Part shown: positions 9,561 to 17,988 of the stretch, piece after piece
Layout of the letters: the number at the start of each line of letters is the position of its first letter
How positions within the stretch are numbered: position 1 is the stretch's first letter
Notes under the pieces: generated by a model
Seen by the model: the letters and a program-made list of their open reading frames with translations, nothing else
Databases searched by the model: none
Told to the model about the DNA's origin: nothing
DNA from: Erysipelothrix tonsillarum DSM 14972
GTDB taxonomy: Bacteria > Bacillota_I > Bacilli_A > Erysipelotrichales > Erysipelotrichaceae
Direction of reading: 5' to 3'
Assembly: GCF_000373785.1 (NCBI RefSeq)
Contig: NZ_KB892377.1
Span: 664,485 to 728,484 of the forward strand
Length of the DNA stretch: 64,000 nt
Program-made: the position numbers and the translations under genes

Positions 9561-9590
9561 AATAATAAAAATATCAAGCACTCTTGATAT
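9561..9590 (-). terminator. intrinsic terminator (attenuator) 70 nt before nupO
   Basis: Stem ATATCAAG (9571-9578) with CTTGATAT (9583-9590), loop of 4 nt, then TTTTATTATT on the minus strand. It lies inside the transcribed leader, upstream of nupO, so it can only act as a conditional terminator or as the end of a short leader RNA. Confidence 0.7.
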
Positions 9591-9741
9591 CGAATTGTTT
9601 ATCTTTGATAAGCACCATCCCCATATTTTTTTATACTTTAAACCCTCATATTCTATTAAATTAAAGTGCGGTTAATGATAGAATAACCCTTTGTGATGGG
9701 TTCTAACTTCAATTTGTTAAATTAGAATATGATTTATGTTC
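9591..9741 (-). ncRNA. candidate structured leader RNA (riboswitch-like), class unknown
   Basis: This fills most of the 324-base gap between nupO and the upstream lipoprotein gene. A perfect 9-bp outer stem (9647-9655 with 9723-9731) encloses about 67 nt containing AACCC/GGGTT (9685-9689 with 9698-9702) closed by GTTA/TAAC (9671-9674 with 9704-9707). Further downstream on the transcript come an AT-rich stretch and the terminator at 9571-9590. Aptamer followed by terminator followed by transporter gene is classic riboswitch architecture. I do not see the conserved UUUCUACC core of purine riboswitches and cannot assign a class. Confidence 0.45.
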
Positions 9742-9747
9742 ACATAA

Positions 9748-9776
9748 ATATTAGCATTTTTACAGTATATTAGCAA
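9748..9776 (-). promoter_or_regulatory. sigma-A-type promoter of nupOPQ
   Basis: On the minus strand: TTGCTA (-35, 9771-9776), 17-nt spacer, TAATAT (-10, 9748-9753). Confidence 0.65.
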
Positions 9777-9785
9777 GCGCTTTCA
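9771..9785 (-). promoter_or_regulatory. cre-like (CcpA) box over the nupO -35
   Basis: Minus-strand TGAAAGCGCTTGCTA matches the catabolite-response consensus TGAAARCGYTTWCA except for about two positions and overlaps the -35. This suggests carbon catabolite repression of nucleoside import; inference only, since no CcpA gene is in view. Confidence 0.4.
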
Positions 9786-9804
9786 GTGTGTGTTTAGACA
9801 TAAA

Positions 9805-9828
9805 TCGCTGAGTATATGTACTCAGCGA
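9805..9828 (-). terminator. hairpin at the end of the downstream BMP lipoprotein gene
   Basis: TCGCTGAGTA/TACTCAGCGA, about 10 bp, spanning the stop codon of the gene that ends at 9822. The following T-tract (ATTTATG) is weak, so it may protect the 3' end or terminate only partly. Confidence 0.5.
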
Positions 9829-10913
9829 TAAAAATCAATTTTCAGGTTCGGATATGTGGTTGATTCTTTAAATTCCAAGCCAAATTCGTCATGTTCAGTT
9901 TCGATTTCTAAAGTTTGTTTGTTCAATCGCTCTTGCGTCGTCTCTACAAGTTCATTAAATTCTTCTTTTGTGACATGCTTCAAGCGCTCGTAACTAAGTT
10001 CAACCCCAACGCCATCGCGATTTAAATCAACGGTAAGTACCTCCCCACCTGGAAAACTTTTATTCTGAATAGCTTCAAGTAGGTCAGTAACGGTTTTACG
10101 AATCCCTTTAGTAGCGGAAAAGACAACCGTTTCGCTGATATAAGATTGATCGACATCTACCCCTATAAATTGTTTTTGAGTATCTTCTGCAGCTTTAATG
10201 ATTGATTGTCCTGCACCACCGGCTGATGCGAAAATAATTTCAGTTCCCTCATTATACCAACTTGCACCCAGCATTTGTATTTCTGTAGATGGTTCAAAAC
10301 TTCCAGTGTACTTATATTTAATATGAATGGTTTGATTTTTCATTGCAGCACCATCTTGCAAGCCTTTTAGAAAACCCATTCCATATCGCTCAACTGAAGG
10401 AATTTTGGCACCACCTACAAATCCTACTTTTGTATATCCTTCTAACGCAGCTACGTATCCAGCTAAATAAGAGGCCTGTTCTTCTTTAAAGAGAACGGGA
10501 ACAAGATTTTTTTTGATTGTTTGATCTCCAGTATCGGCCCTTTTTGGCATCGCATCTATGAGAATAAAATTGACATCTGGAAAATCATCTTGCACCTTCG
10601 CAGCCGTAGCTTCGAAATAAAATCCAGGTAAAACGACAACGCGTGCACCACCTTCTGTGATTGCTTTCTCTATTTCGTTATAGAATGCATTATCATCTTT
10701 ATTCTCTGGTCTGTAATACTTATAAGTAACATTGTTACGCGACGCAAAATCAACAATTCCTTCCCATGATTCTTGATTAAACGAATGATCATCAATCGTC
10801 CCAATATCCGTTATAAGCGCGATTTCCGCTTTATCTTGGCTATTCGATGTCGAAGTGGAACAACCGAATAGTAAAAATAAAATCAAAACAAAAACATATT
10901 TTTTGAATTTCAT
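9822..10913 (-). CDS. BMP family nucleoside-binding lipoprotein (copy 1)
   Basis: Membrane-anchored solute-binding protein of the BMP/PnrA family, expected to deliver purine nucleosides to NupOPQ. The 363-residue precursor has a lipoprotein signal ending FLLFGC (Cys18), then the family hallmarks ALITDIGTIDDHSFNQ, EIEKAITEGGARVVVLPG and FASAGGAGQS, plus VGVDVDQS-like FIGVDVDQS. It is a clear paralogue of the next gene upstream, with a more divergent, charged C-terminus. It has its own promoter and GGGGGG ribosome binding site, and a terminator separates it from its twin. Confidence 0.9.
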   Translation of the reverse strand: MKFKKYVFVLILFLLFGCSTSTSNSQDKAEIALITDIGTIDDHSFNQESWEGIVDFASRNNVTYKYYRPENKDDNAFYNEIEKAITEGGARVVVLPGFYFEATAAKVQDDFPDVNFILIDAMPKRADTGDQTIKKNLVPVLFKEEQASYLAGYVAALEGYTKVGFVGGAKIPSVERYGMGFLKGLQDGAAMKNQTIHIKYKYTGSFEPSTEIQMLGASWYNEGTEIIFASAGGAGQSIIKAAEDTQKQFIGVDVDQSYISETVVFSATKGIRKTVTDLLEAIQNKSFPGGEVLTVDLNRDGVGVELSYERLKHVTKEEFNELVETTQERLNKQTLEIETEHDEFGLEFKESTTYPNLKIDFYR

Positions 10914-10935
10914 AAATTCCCCCCTTTACACTCTA

Positions 10936-10964
10936 ACTTTATCAATTGAATGACCATAATTCAA
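10936..10964 (-). promoter_or_regulatory. promoter of BMP lipoprotein copy 1
   Basis: Minus-strand TTGAAT (10959-10964), 17-nt spacer, TAAAGT (10936-10941). Confidence 0.5.
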
Positions 10965-10987
10965 ACACTTATATTTCCACTTACACA

Positions 10988-11018
10988 AAAAAAACATGGC
11001 TTTTATTGGCCATGTTTT
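10988..11018 (-). terminator. terminator between the two BMP genes
   Basis: AAAACATGGC (10991-11000) pairs with GCCATGTTTT (11009-11018), loop of 8 nt, followed on the minus strand by a T-run. Confidence 0.85.
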
Positions 11019-11039
11019 TTAAGTATATAATTTAATCAA

Positions 11040-12140
11040 TTATTTAACAAATGTAATATTGATATTTTTAAGTGTTGGATCACTAATTACATCTGAAAAA
11101 TCATCTGCATGTTGTTTCTTAATGCTTGATGTAACCCCATCTTTATCCGCTTTCATGTCTTCAATAACTTTATCCAAGTCTTCTTGTTTGAAAGTTTTAA
11201 AACGGTCAAAGTTTTTAGGAAGTCCTACCCCATTATCATTAATGTTATAGGCATGTTGTGTTCCACCTGGGAATTTGCCATCATAATGCGCTTTAAGTCC
11301 CTCATAAACAGCTAATTGTAGTTCTTTTAAAGCTGAAGTAATGATTGTTTCACTTTCAGCCGATTGGTCAACATCAACACCAATAACCTTGGCTTCTTTA
11401 TCTTCAGCGGCTTTAAATACTGAAGGTCCTGCACCACCTGCTGAAACGAAGATTACTTCTGTTCCTCCAGCATACCAGCCTGATGCCAACATTTGAACCT
11501 CTTGAGAAGCTTCAAATGTACCTGAGTATTTGTACATCATGTCGATTGTAATACCAAGTTCTTCAGCTGCGTGGTTTGCACCGTATACATAACCTAGTCC
11601 AAATTTCTCAACTGCCGGAACTTTCATACCACCGATATAACCTAGTTTTGTAAATCCATCTTTAACTGCAGCATATCCTGCTAAGAATCCAGCTTGTTGT
11701 TCTTCCCAAACCACTGAATACATATTAGGACCAATTACAGGTTCTGATTGAGGTGTCTCCGAAGGAGCTCCATCCACAAAAATAAAGTTTACATCTGGAA
11801 ATTCTTGTTGTGCTCTAAAAGCAGCGTTAGCGAATAAAAATCCTGGCATAACGACAACTTTTGCGCCCCCCTCAGTGATCGCTTTTTCGATTTCGTTAAA
11901 ATACGCCTCGTCATCTTTTGCGACTGGACGATAGTATGTATGAGTAATATTGTTTTCCTCACCATACTGTTTAACGCCTTCATAAGAACCTTGGTTAAAT
12001 GAGCGGTCATCAATTGTACCAACGTCAGTAATCAAAGCGATTTCTGCGCCTTTTCCATCTTGAGCTTTTTCTCCACCTGAACAAGCGGTAAGAGTAAGAG
12101 CTAACAAGACAACTAAAACACTAGAAAATAGTTTTTTCAT
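11040..12140 (-). CDS. BMP family nucleoside-binding lipoprotein (copy 2)
   Basis: Paralogue of the downstream lipoprotein (366 aa). The signal peptide ends LALTLTAC (lipid-attachment Cys20), followed by EIALITDVGTIDDRSFNQ, NEIEKAITEGGAKVVVMPG, FVSAGGAGPSVFKAAED and IGVDVDQSAES. I chose ATG 12140, which has GGAGGAAACAG directly before it and gives a proper signal peptide; a longer frame reaching 12242 would pass through the promoter. A short hairpin (ACAAG/CTTGT) lies just before the ribosome binding site. It probably feeds the same NupOPQ transporter. Confidence 0.92.
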   Translation of the reverse strand: MKKLFSSVLVVLLALTLTACSGGEKAQDGKGAEIALITDVGTIDDRSFNQGSYEGVKQYGEENNITHTYYRPVAKDDEAYFNEIEKAITEGGAKVVVMPGFLFANAAFRAQQEFPDVNFIFVDGAPSETPQSEPVIGPNMYSVVWEEQQAGFLAGYAAVKDGFTKLGYIGGMKVPAVEKFGLGYVYGANHAAEELGITIDMMYKYSGTFEASQEVQMLASGWYAGGTEVIFVSAGGAGPSVFKAAEDKEAKVIGVDVDQSAESETIITSALKELQLAVYEGLKAHYDGKFPGGTQHAYNINDNGVGLPKNFDRFKTFKQEDLDKVIEDMKADKDGVTSSIKKQHADDFSDVISDPTLKNINITFVK

Positions 12141-12173
12141 CTGTTTCCTCCATACAAGTTTCCTTGTGTCTAT

Positions 12174-12202
12174 ATCGTATCTAATTTTATATTGATAATC
12201 AA
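12174..12202 (-). promoter_or_regulatory. promoter of BMP lipoprotein copy 2
   Basis: Minus-strand TTGATT (12197-12202), 17-nt spacer, TACGAT (12174-12179). Confidence 0.5.
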
Positions 12203-12282
12203 TAGTAATGTCACAAATATATGTAACCGTTATCATTGACACCTCATTTACCCGATGAGTTATACATATTTAAGGGTCTATC

Positions 12283-12323
12283 TACAAAAAAACTCTAGTA
12301 TAAATCGCTCATACTAGAGTTTT
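12283..12323 (-). terminator. terminator after thrS
   Basis: Thirteen-base stem (12289-12301 with 12311-12323), 9-nt loop, then TTTTTTTG on the minus strand. Confidence 0.85.
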
Positions 12324-12372
12324 TCTTAAATATAAAAATATTTACATCTTTTTAACGGCTATAAAACCAACT

Positions 12373-14124
12373 TTATTTTTCAATTTTGTGGATATAACGA
12401 GATTTGATTTCATGTTGTACTAAATCTAAGAAAGCATTCAATTCAAAAGGATTTTGAGCACGTTCGCCATATCGACGTACGTTCACACTACGATCTTCAA
12501 TTTCCTTGTCTCCAATAATAATTTGAAGTGGAATCTTGTTTTTTTGTGCTTCGCGTAAACGATAACCGAGTTTTTCATTACGACCATCAACGTGAGCACG
12601 TACACCCATATCCAAGAGTAACTCACATACTTCGTTCGCATAATCCATATGGAATTCTGTATTTACAGGAATAATTTCAACTTGCTTCGGTGCCATCCAA
12701 ATAGGGAAACCACCCGCAAAGTGCTCAATTAATATTCCAATAAAACGTTCGATTGAACCGAAAATTGCTCGATGAAGCATGATTGGTCGTTTTTTCTTAC
12801 CATCTTCCGCAACATAGGTAAGATCAAAGCGTTCTGGTAGGTTCATATCTAATTGAACTGTACCGCATTGCCATACACGATTCAGCGAATCACGCACTTT
12901 AAAGTCTAGCTTAGGACCATAGAATGCTCCGTCACCTTCATTAATCTTAAAATCAACGCCAGCAGCCACACAAGCCTCTTTAAGCGCTTGTTCAGAGCGG
13001 TCCCACACTTCGATATCTCCAATATATTTTTCCTCTGGTCGTGTCGATAATTCGATAGAATATGAAAGTCCAAAAGTAGAATAAATTTCATCAATAAAAT
13101 CTAAAATTTCAACAATTTCAGCCTGCAACTGATCTTCTCGCATAAACAAGTGCGCATCATCTTGTGTAAATGATCTTACACGGAAGAGTCCATTAAGGGC
13201 ACCACTTGCTTCATGACGATGAACGTGTCCCATTTCGGCTAAGCGAATTGGAAGGTCGCGGTATGAATGGAGTCCATTTTTATAAACCAACATCCCACCT
13301 GGGCAGTTCATCGGTTTAATTGCAAATTCGCGATCATCAATTGTAGATGTATACATATTTTCACGATAATTTTCCCAGTGACCCGATACTTCCCAAAGTT
13401 CTTTATTTAACATTGTCGGAGTTTGAGTAAAGACATAACCACGCTTAATATGAGCATTATAATAATATTCATCCAGTGCGTGACGCAATGTCATACCATT
13501 TGGAAGCCAGAATGGAAATCCGGGTCCATATTCACTCATCATAAAGAGTTCAAGTTCTTTTCCAAGTTTCTTATGATCCCGCGCTTTAGCTGCCTCAAGC
13601 CATTCAAGATATTGATTTAAATCTGCTTCAGTTTCAAATGTGATTCCGTATACGCGTTGAAGCATTTTATTCTTGGAATCACCTTTCCAATATGCTCCTG
13701 AAACTTTTAAAAGTTTGAAATACTTCATTTTTTTAGTTGTTTCAACGTGCGGACCACGACATAGATCAATAAATTCAGCTTGACGATATGCAGAAATCGT
13801 TGCATCCGCTTCTAGGTTATTAATAATGTCAATTTTGTAAGGATCATCCTTAAAAATTTCTAAAGCTTCCGCTTTTGTAAGCTCTTCTCGAGTGATGCGC
13901 TTATCTTCTTTTGCAATCTTACGCATCATCGATTCGATTTTAGGTAGATCCTCTTCTGTGAGTACTTGATCTCCCAAATCAATGTCGTAGTAAAATCCAT
14001 CCTCAATGACCGGTCCTACCCAGAATTTTGCTTCAGGATAAAGTCTTTTGACTGCATGAGCCAACAAATGGGCGGATGAGTGATTTAATACATTCAGTTT
14101 TTCATCTTCTCTAATATTTACCAT
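12373..14124 (-). CDS. thrS: threonyl-tRNA synthetase lacking the N-terminal TGS domain
   Basis: Charges tRNA-Thr with threonine. The 583-residue protein starts directly in the editing domain (NHSSAHLLAHAVKRLYP, zinc-like HxxxH at residues 15-19; RGPHVETT further on), then the class II core with MNCPGGMLVYKN, the motif 2 region VRSFTQDDAHLF and the C-terminal anticodon-binding domain. Most bacterial ThrRS are about 640 residues and carry a 60-residue TGS/N1 domain first; here there is no room for it, because the ATG at 14124 follows GAGGAGG and the T-box terminator lies just upstream. Regulated by the T-box. Confidence 0.95.
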   Translation of the reverse strand: MVNIREDEKLNVLNHSSAHLLAHAVKRLYPEAKFWVGPVIEDGFYYDIDLGDQVLTEEDLPKIESMMRKIAKEDKRITREELTKAEALEIFKDDPYKIDIINNLEADATISAYRQAEFIDLCRGPHVETTKKMKYFKLLKVSGAYWKGDSKNKMLQRVYGITFETEADLNQYLEWLEAAKARDHKKLGKELELFMMSEYGPGFPFWLPNGMTLRHALDEYYYNAHIKRGYVFTQTPTMLNKELWEVSGHWENYRENMYTSTIDDREFAIKPMNCPGGMLVYKNGLHSYRDLPIRLAEMGHVHRHEASGALNGLFRVRSFTQDDAHLFMREDQLQAEIVEILDFIDEIYSTFGLSYSIELSTRPEEKYIGDIEVWDRSEQALKEACVAAGVDFKINEGDGAFYGPKLDFKVRDSLNRVWQCGTVQLDMNLPERFDLTYVAEDGKKKRPIMLHRAIFGSIERFIGILIEHFAGGFPIWMAPKQVEIIPVNTEFHMDYANEVCELLLDMGVRAHVDGRNEKLGYRLREAQKNKIPLQIIIGDKEIEDRSVNVRRYGERAQNPFELNAFLDLVQHEIKSRYIHKIEK

Positions 14125-14130
14125 AATAAC

Positions 14131-14352
14131 CTCCTCTATAAAAGAAAAACGTAAATCCATCCAAAAGGACGAATTTACGCGGTACCACCTTTAATTCACA
14201 ATTAAAAAATTGTGCTCTTAAACTGTTAACGCCAGAATACGGGATTTTTTCTAAAATCCAACTCTGAGGTGGTAAATACGCATATTCTACGAGAAGTTTT
14301 CACCAACCACTTCACTCTCTATTCAAAACAACGTATTTTTGTCCTCTTCACT
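14131..14352 (-). promoter_or_regulatory. threonine T-box leader of thrS
   Basis: Minus strand. The T-box core AGGTGGTACCGCG is at 14178-14190, followed by the terminator stem CGTAAAT/ATTTACG (14150-14156 with 14173-14179) and TTTTTC. Stem I shows lower helix GAGG/CCTC (14343-14346 with 14266-14269) and upper helix AAATACG/CGTATTT (14332-14338 with 14274-14280). The internal loop between them presents ACC (14271-14273) as the specifier, a threonine codon. Uncharged tRNA-Thr would pair there and at the T-box to prevent termination. Confidence 0.93.
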
Positions 14353-14364
14353 GTTTATATTATA

Positions 14365-14393
14365 TTTATACATCAATACAACAGAAATTTCAA
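14365..14393 (-). promoter_or_regulatory. promoter of the thrS T-box transcript
   Basis: Minus-strand TTGAAA (14388-14393), 17-nt spacer, TATAAA (14365-14370), directly after the aminopeptidase stop codon. Confidence 0.6.
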
Positions 14394-15623
14394 CTAAATT
14401 GCAAAATTACCGTCTTTAAATACAACAATTGATTCATTGTCATGTGTCAAACCGATAACACTCATATCTTCACTTCCGAACATAAAGTCTTCATGATTGA
14501 GAGAGTCGTTTGCATTATGGGCAAGCAATTCTTCTTCGGTCATTTCTGTTCCACCTTTAACATTCATTGGATATGCACGGCCTAATGCCATATGGCATGA
14601 AGCATTTTCATCGAATAATGTATTGTAAAATAGAATATTTAAATCAGATATAGGAGACTCGTGTGAAATAAGTGCAATTTCACCGATATGACGACTTCCT
14701 TCATCTGTATTTAAGAGTTGTTCTAATGTTTCACGTTCCTGTTTTGCATCAAAATCAACAACTTTTCCATCTACAAACTTCAACCAAAATTCATCAATTA
14801 ATTTACCATTATAATTCAAAGGTTTTGTGCTATAGACGATTCCATTAACGTTTAGACGATCTGGCATTGTAAAAGATTCTTCGGTTGGCATATTTGGATT
14901 AAATGTGTAACCACGTTCAGAGATTTCTTCGCCACCTGCCCAAATATGATCGTCAACGAGTCCAACAACGATATCAGTACCTTTATTGTTTTTAAAGTGT
15001 AATGATTTGAAGTTATAGTCATTGAGAACTTTGTTTTGGTGAGACAACTTAGCGTTATGTTGCTCCCATGCAAGTACAGGATCATCATTTTCATTAATAC
15101 GCACGGCATATAGAATCGATTCGAGTAATTTATCGTATGCTTCATTAACATCTAAATCTGGAAATACTACATGTGCCCATTCTTTTGTGGGTAATGAAAC
15201 AAGAGACCATTGACCACGATTTGCCATTGTATATTCTCTCATGCGTTTTAGTGCTTGTCCTTGTGCTTTAGCTTGAGCAGCTAATTTTTCGCCGTCAACA
15301 TCCGCCATTAGTCCTGGTGATGGTGCGTAAATAGATAAACGACATAAGTCTTCATCTAAATAACTGTCATATTCATCGACAAGCCATTGAGGGATATCGG
15401 TTAGTGTTTCAATATCTTGGTTTACGACGTGCATTTTAGCAATATGGTCGTCGCCAAATTTAACGACAACTTTTTTCGCACCCGCGGCATACGCTTCTTC
15501 AACAATAAGGCGTGCAAACTCATAATGTTCTGCCTTTACATTCACTAAAACCGTCTGTCCTTTTTGTACATTGACACCCGAACAAACAGCTAATTTCGCA
15601 TATTTTTTAAGTAAATCATTCAT
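14394..15623 (-). CDS. M29 family aminopeptidase (AmpS/PepS-like)
   Basis: Cytosolic metal-dependent aminopeptidase (409 aa). It has the M29 layout with an N-terminal Rossmann-like domain (VNVQKGQTVLVNV, FARLIVEEAYAAGAKKVVV) and the C-terminal metal site: NMPTEESFTMPDRLNVNG, IGEIALIS, FDENASCHMALGRAYP and NANDSLNHEDFMFGSEDM. I chose ATG 15623, whose codon overlaps the kinase stop (TAATG) and is preceded by GAAGG. It ends the pfkA-pyk-kinase-aminopeptidase cluster, so it is probably co-expressed with glycolysis genes; the link to glycolysis is positional only. Confidence 0.9.
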   Translation of the reverse strand: MNDLLKKYAKLAVCSGVNVQKGQTVLVNVKAEHYEFARLIVEEAYAAGAKKVVVKFGDDHIAKMHVVNQDIETLTDIPQWLVDEYDSYLDEDLCRLSIYAPSPGLMADVDGEKLAAQAKAQGQALKRMREYTMANRGQWSLVSLPTKEWAHVVFPDLDVNEAYDKLLESILYAVRINENDDPVLAWEQHNAKLSHQNKVLNDYNFKSLHFKNNKGTDIVVGLVDDHIWAGGEEISERGYTFNPNMPTEESFTMPDRLNVNGIVYSTKPLNYNGKLIDEFWLKFVDGKVVDFDAKQERETLEQLLNTDEGSRHIGEIALISHESPISDLNILFYNTLFDENASCHMALGRAYPMNVKGGTEMTEEELLAHNANDSLNHEDFMFGSEDMSVIGLTHDNESIVVFKDGNFAI

Positions 15624-16537
15624 TATTTGTGACCTTCTTTCGAGTAACACAACATAGCAGCACCAATTACACCGGGTTCATCAAGTTGTGCTTCAACAAA
15701 TTGAGTATCTCTCATCTGTTCGTGCACTAAATCTTGATAATAACCAATCATACGATCCCAATACAAATCTTTTGACTTCGTAACACCGCCGCCAATAACA
15801 AAAATATGAGGATCACAGACATGTGCAATCGAAGACAACATCATTGCAAAATCATAAGACATCTCATCAATGAGTTGGATCGCTTGTTCATTTCCTGCCG
15901 CCATGAGTGAGAATATTTCTTCAGCCGATTCAATTTTCGGATCGATTAATTCTTGAGCTTTACGTATCATCGCTGAACCACTTGCTTCATTTTCAACTGC
16001 TCCAGCATTTAGAGTGTTAATATCTGAACGACGGACGCGTTCACGATCAATTACAATATTTCCAACTTCACCAGCATATCCTTTATGACCTGAAACTACT
16101 TGTCCATTAAAAACAAGTGCTCCCCCTATTCCCGTTGAGTGAGTAAGGTAATACACAACATTATTGCCTTTTCCCGCTCCGACGAGGGCTTCAGCAAGTC
16201 CTGCAACATTAGCATCATTATCCATATATATTGGTAAGTCTATTGATTTTTTAAGATAATCAATAACTGGATACTTCGTAAACCCTTTCATATTTGTAGA
16301 TAAGGTTACGCACCCAAGTTCCGTGTTGACAGGACCGGGTAAACCCAGTCCAATCCCAACACATTCGTCATATTGTTTTAAGCTTTTTATCATTTCGATA
16401 ATATTATCTAAAACAATTTCCGGTCCCTCAAGTGCGTATGATTCACTCTTTACTTGCTCATGAATTTTTCCATCTTCATCAATAACAGCTACTCGTACAT
16501 TTGTACCGCCTAAATCAACTCCGATATATTTATTCAT
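15623..16537 (-). CDS. ROK family sugar kinase, probable glucokinase
   Basis: Phosphorylates a hexose, probably glucose, with ATP. The 304-residue protein has the N-terminal phosphate loop YIGVDLGGTNVRVAV, IGLGLPGPVN, the acidic catalytic segment MDNDANVAGLAEA and FVIGGGVTKS near the C-terminus. Most ROK proteins carry a zinc motif CxCGxxGCxE after the GHxxxG region; here the stretch GYAGEVGNIVIDRERVRR continues with no cysteines. Start is ATG 16537 with AAGGAG upstream. The position right after pfkA and pyk supports a glycolytic role; the exact sugar is an inference. Confidence 0.82.
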   Translation of the reverse strand: MNKYIGVDLGGTNVRVAVIDEDGKIHEQVKSESYALEGPEIVLDNIIEMIKSLKQYDECVGIGLGLPGPVNTELGCVTLSTNMKGFTKYPVIDYLKKSIDLPIYMDNDANVAGLAEALVGAGKGNNVVYYLTHSTGIGGALVFNGQVVSGHKGYAGEVGNIVIDRERVRRSDINTLNAGAVENEASGSAMIRKAQELIDPKIESAEEIFSLMAAGNEQAIQLIDEMSYDFAMMLSSIAHVCDPHIFVIGGGVTKSKDLYWDRMIGYYQDLVHEQMRDTQFVEAQLDEPGVIGAAMLCYSKEGHK

Positions 16538-16547
16538 AACAATCTCC

Positions 16548-17975
16548 TTATTTAATTTCAATAATTTTCATTGTGTTTGTATTACCTGTACCCGTAGGGT
16601 ATCCAGCTGCAATAATTACCTTTTTACCTGTTTCAATTCCAAAGTTTTTGGCAATAGTATTTGCAATTTCATCATCGTTTGTCATTTCATTTCGAATATC
16701 TGAAACAACTGGTTTTACACCCCAAACGATTTCAAGACGGTTTTGTACTTCTTTTGTAAATGTAACTGCGATAACTGGAACATTAGGACGATATTTTGAA
16801 ATACGTTTTGCAGTTGAACCACTTTGTGTAAATGCAATAACAGCAGCAACATCATCAAGGTTCAATGCTGTTTCAGCAATTGAAATCCCGATTGAATCTT
16901 GGATGGTACGTTTTGAAGATTTAATTGAATGACGTAAACGATCACGGTAAGGAATGATTTCTTCCATTGCGATTGCGATTTCAGCCATTGTTCGAACTGC
17001 TTCAACTGGATAAGCTCCAACAGCAGATTCTCCAGAAAGCATGATTGCGTCTGTTCCATCAAGAATTGCATTTGCAACATCACTTGCTTCTGCACGTGTA
17101 GGACGTGGATTTTGTTGCATTGATTCAAGCATATGTGTTGCTGTAACGACTGGTTTACCCATTCTGTTTGCAGTTTTAATAATTTGCTTTTGATAAATTG
17201 GTACTAAGTGTGTACTTACTTCAACACCTAAATCACCACGAGCGACCATAACACCATCTGCAACTTCAAGAATGCTTTCGATATTATCGAATCCTTCTTG
17301 ATTTTCAATTTTAACGATAATTTGAATATCTGGTTTTCCGGCTGCTTCAATCACTTTACGAATATCTAAAACATCTTGTGGACGTCTTACAAATGATGCA
17401 GCAATGTAGTCAATACCGTTATTTGCACCAAACGTAATGTCAGCTGCATCTTTTTCTGAAAGGAATGGCATACTCAATACAACATTTGGTACGTTAACCC
17501 CTTTACGTGTTTTGATAAGACCTGGATTTTCAATACGGCATACTAAATCGCCGTCTTTTTTATCAATAACAGTTAATTTCATTTTACCATCATCAATAAG
17601 TAGGTAATCATTCACTTTAACATCTTCATAGACTTCAGGAACTAATAATGTGAAGCGTTCGTTATTACCTAAGTAATCAGCGTCAAAACCAACGCGAACA
17701 ATATCACCTTCAGCAAATTCTAAAGCACCATTTTCCATATCACCACAACGAATTTCTGGACCTTTTGTATCTAATAAGATTCCAAGGTTGATTCCGATAC
17801 GGTCACTTACTTCGCGCACAACGTTCATACGACGTAAGTGGTTTTCTTGAACATCATGTGAGAAGTTAAATCGAACGATATTCATTCCCTCATTTGCGAG
17901 CTTTTCAATCATCTCAGGTGATTCGGAAGCGGGTCCGATAGTACAAATAATCTTTGTTTTTTTCATTTCATGCAT
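16548..17975 (-). CDS. pyk: pyruvate kinase
   Basis: Converts phosphoenolpyruvate and ADP to pyruvate and ATP. The 475-residue protein has TKIICTIGPAS, NIVRFNFSHD, the catalytic VKIENQEGFDNI lysine segment, ARGDLGVEV and the ADP-binding PVVTATHMLESM. It ends after the allosteric C-domain (IIAAGYPTGTGNTNTMKII) and lacks the extra phosphotransferase-like C-terminal domain found in Bacillus pyruvate kinase. Start is ATG 17975, preceded by AGGAGG; an earlier in-frame ATG would reach into pfkA. It lies 13 nt after pfkA. Confidence 0.97.
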   Translation of the reverse strand: MHEMKKTKIICTIGPASESPEMIEKLANEGMNIVRFNFSHDVQENHLRRMNVVREVSDRIGINLGILLDTKGPEIRCGDMENGALEFAEGDIVRVGFDADYLGNNERFTLLVPEVYEDVKVNDYLLIDDGKMKLTVIDKKDGDLVCRIENPGLIKTRKGVNVPNVVLSMPFLSEKDAADITFGANNGIDYIAASFVRRPQDVLDIRKVIEAAGKPDIQIIVKIENQEGFDNIESILEVADGVMVARGDLGVEVSTHLVPIYQKQIIKTANRMGKPVVTATHMLESMQQNPRPTRAEASDVANAILDGTDAIMLSGESAVGAYPVEAVRTMAEIAIAMEEIIPYRDRLRHSIKSSKRTIQDSIGISIAETALNLDDVAAVIAFTQSGSTAKRISKYRPNVPVIAVTFTKEVQNRLEIVWGVKPVVSDIRNEMTNDDEIANTIAKNFGIETGKKVIIAAGYPTGTGNTNTMKIIEIK

Positions 17976-17988
17976 ATTGTTTATCCTC

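Noticed and set aside
9541..9760. Purine riboswitch
   Set aside because: The context (nucleoside importer) suggested it, but the conserved core segments are not visible on the transcript strand.
12141..12242. 34-codon extension of the second BMP lipoprotein
   Set aside because: The extension covers the promoter and removes the signal peptide from the N-terminus; ATG 12140 has GGAGG.
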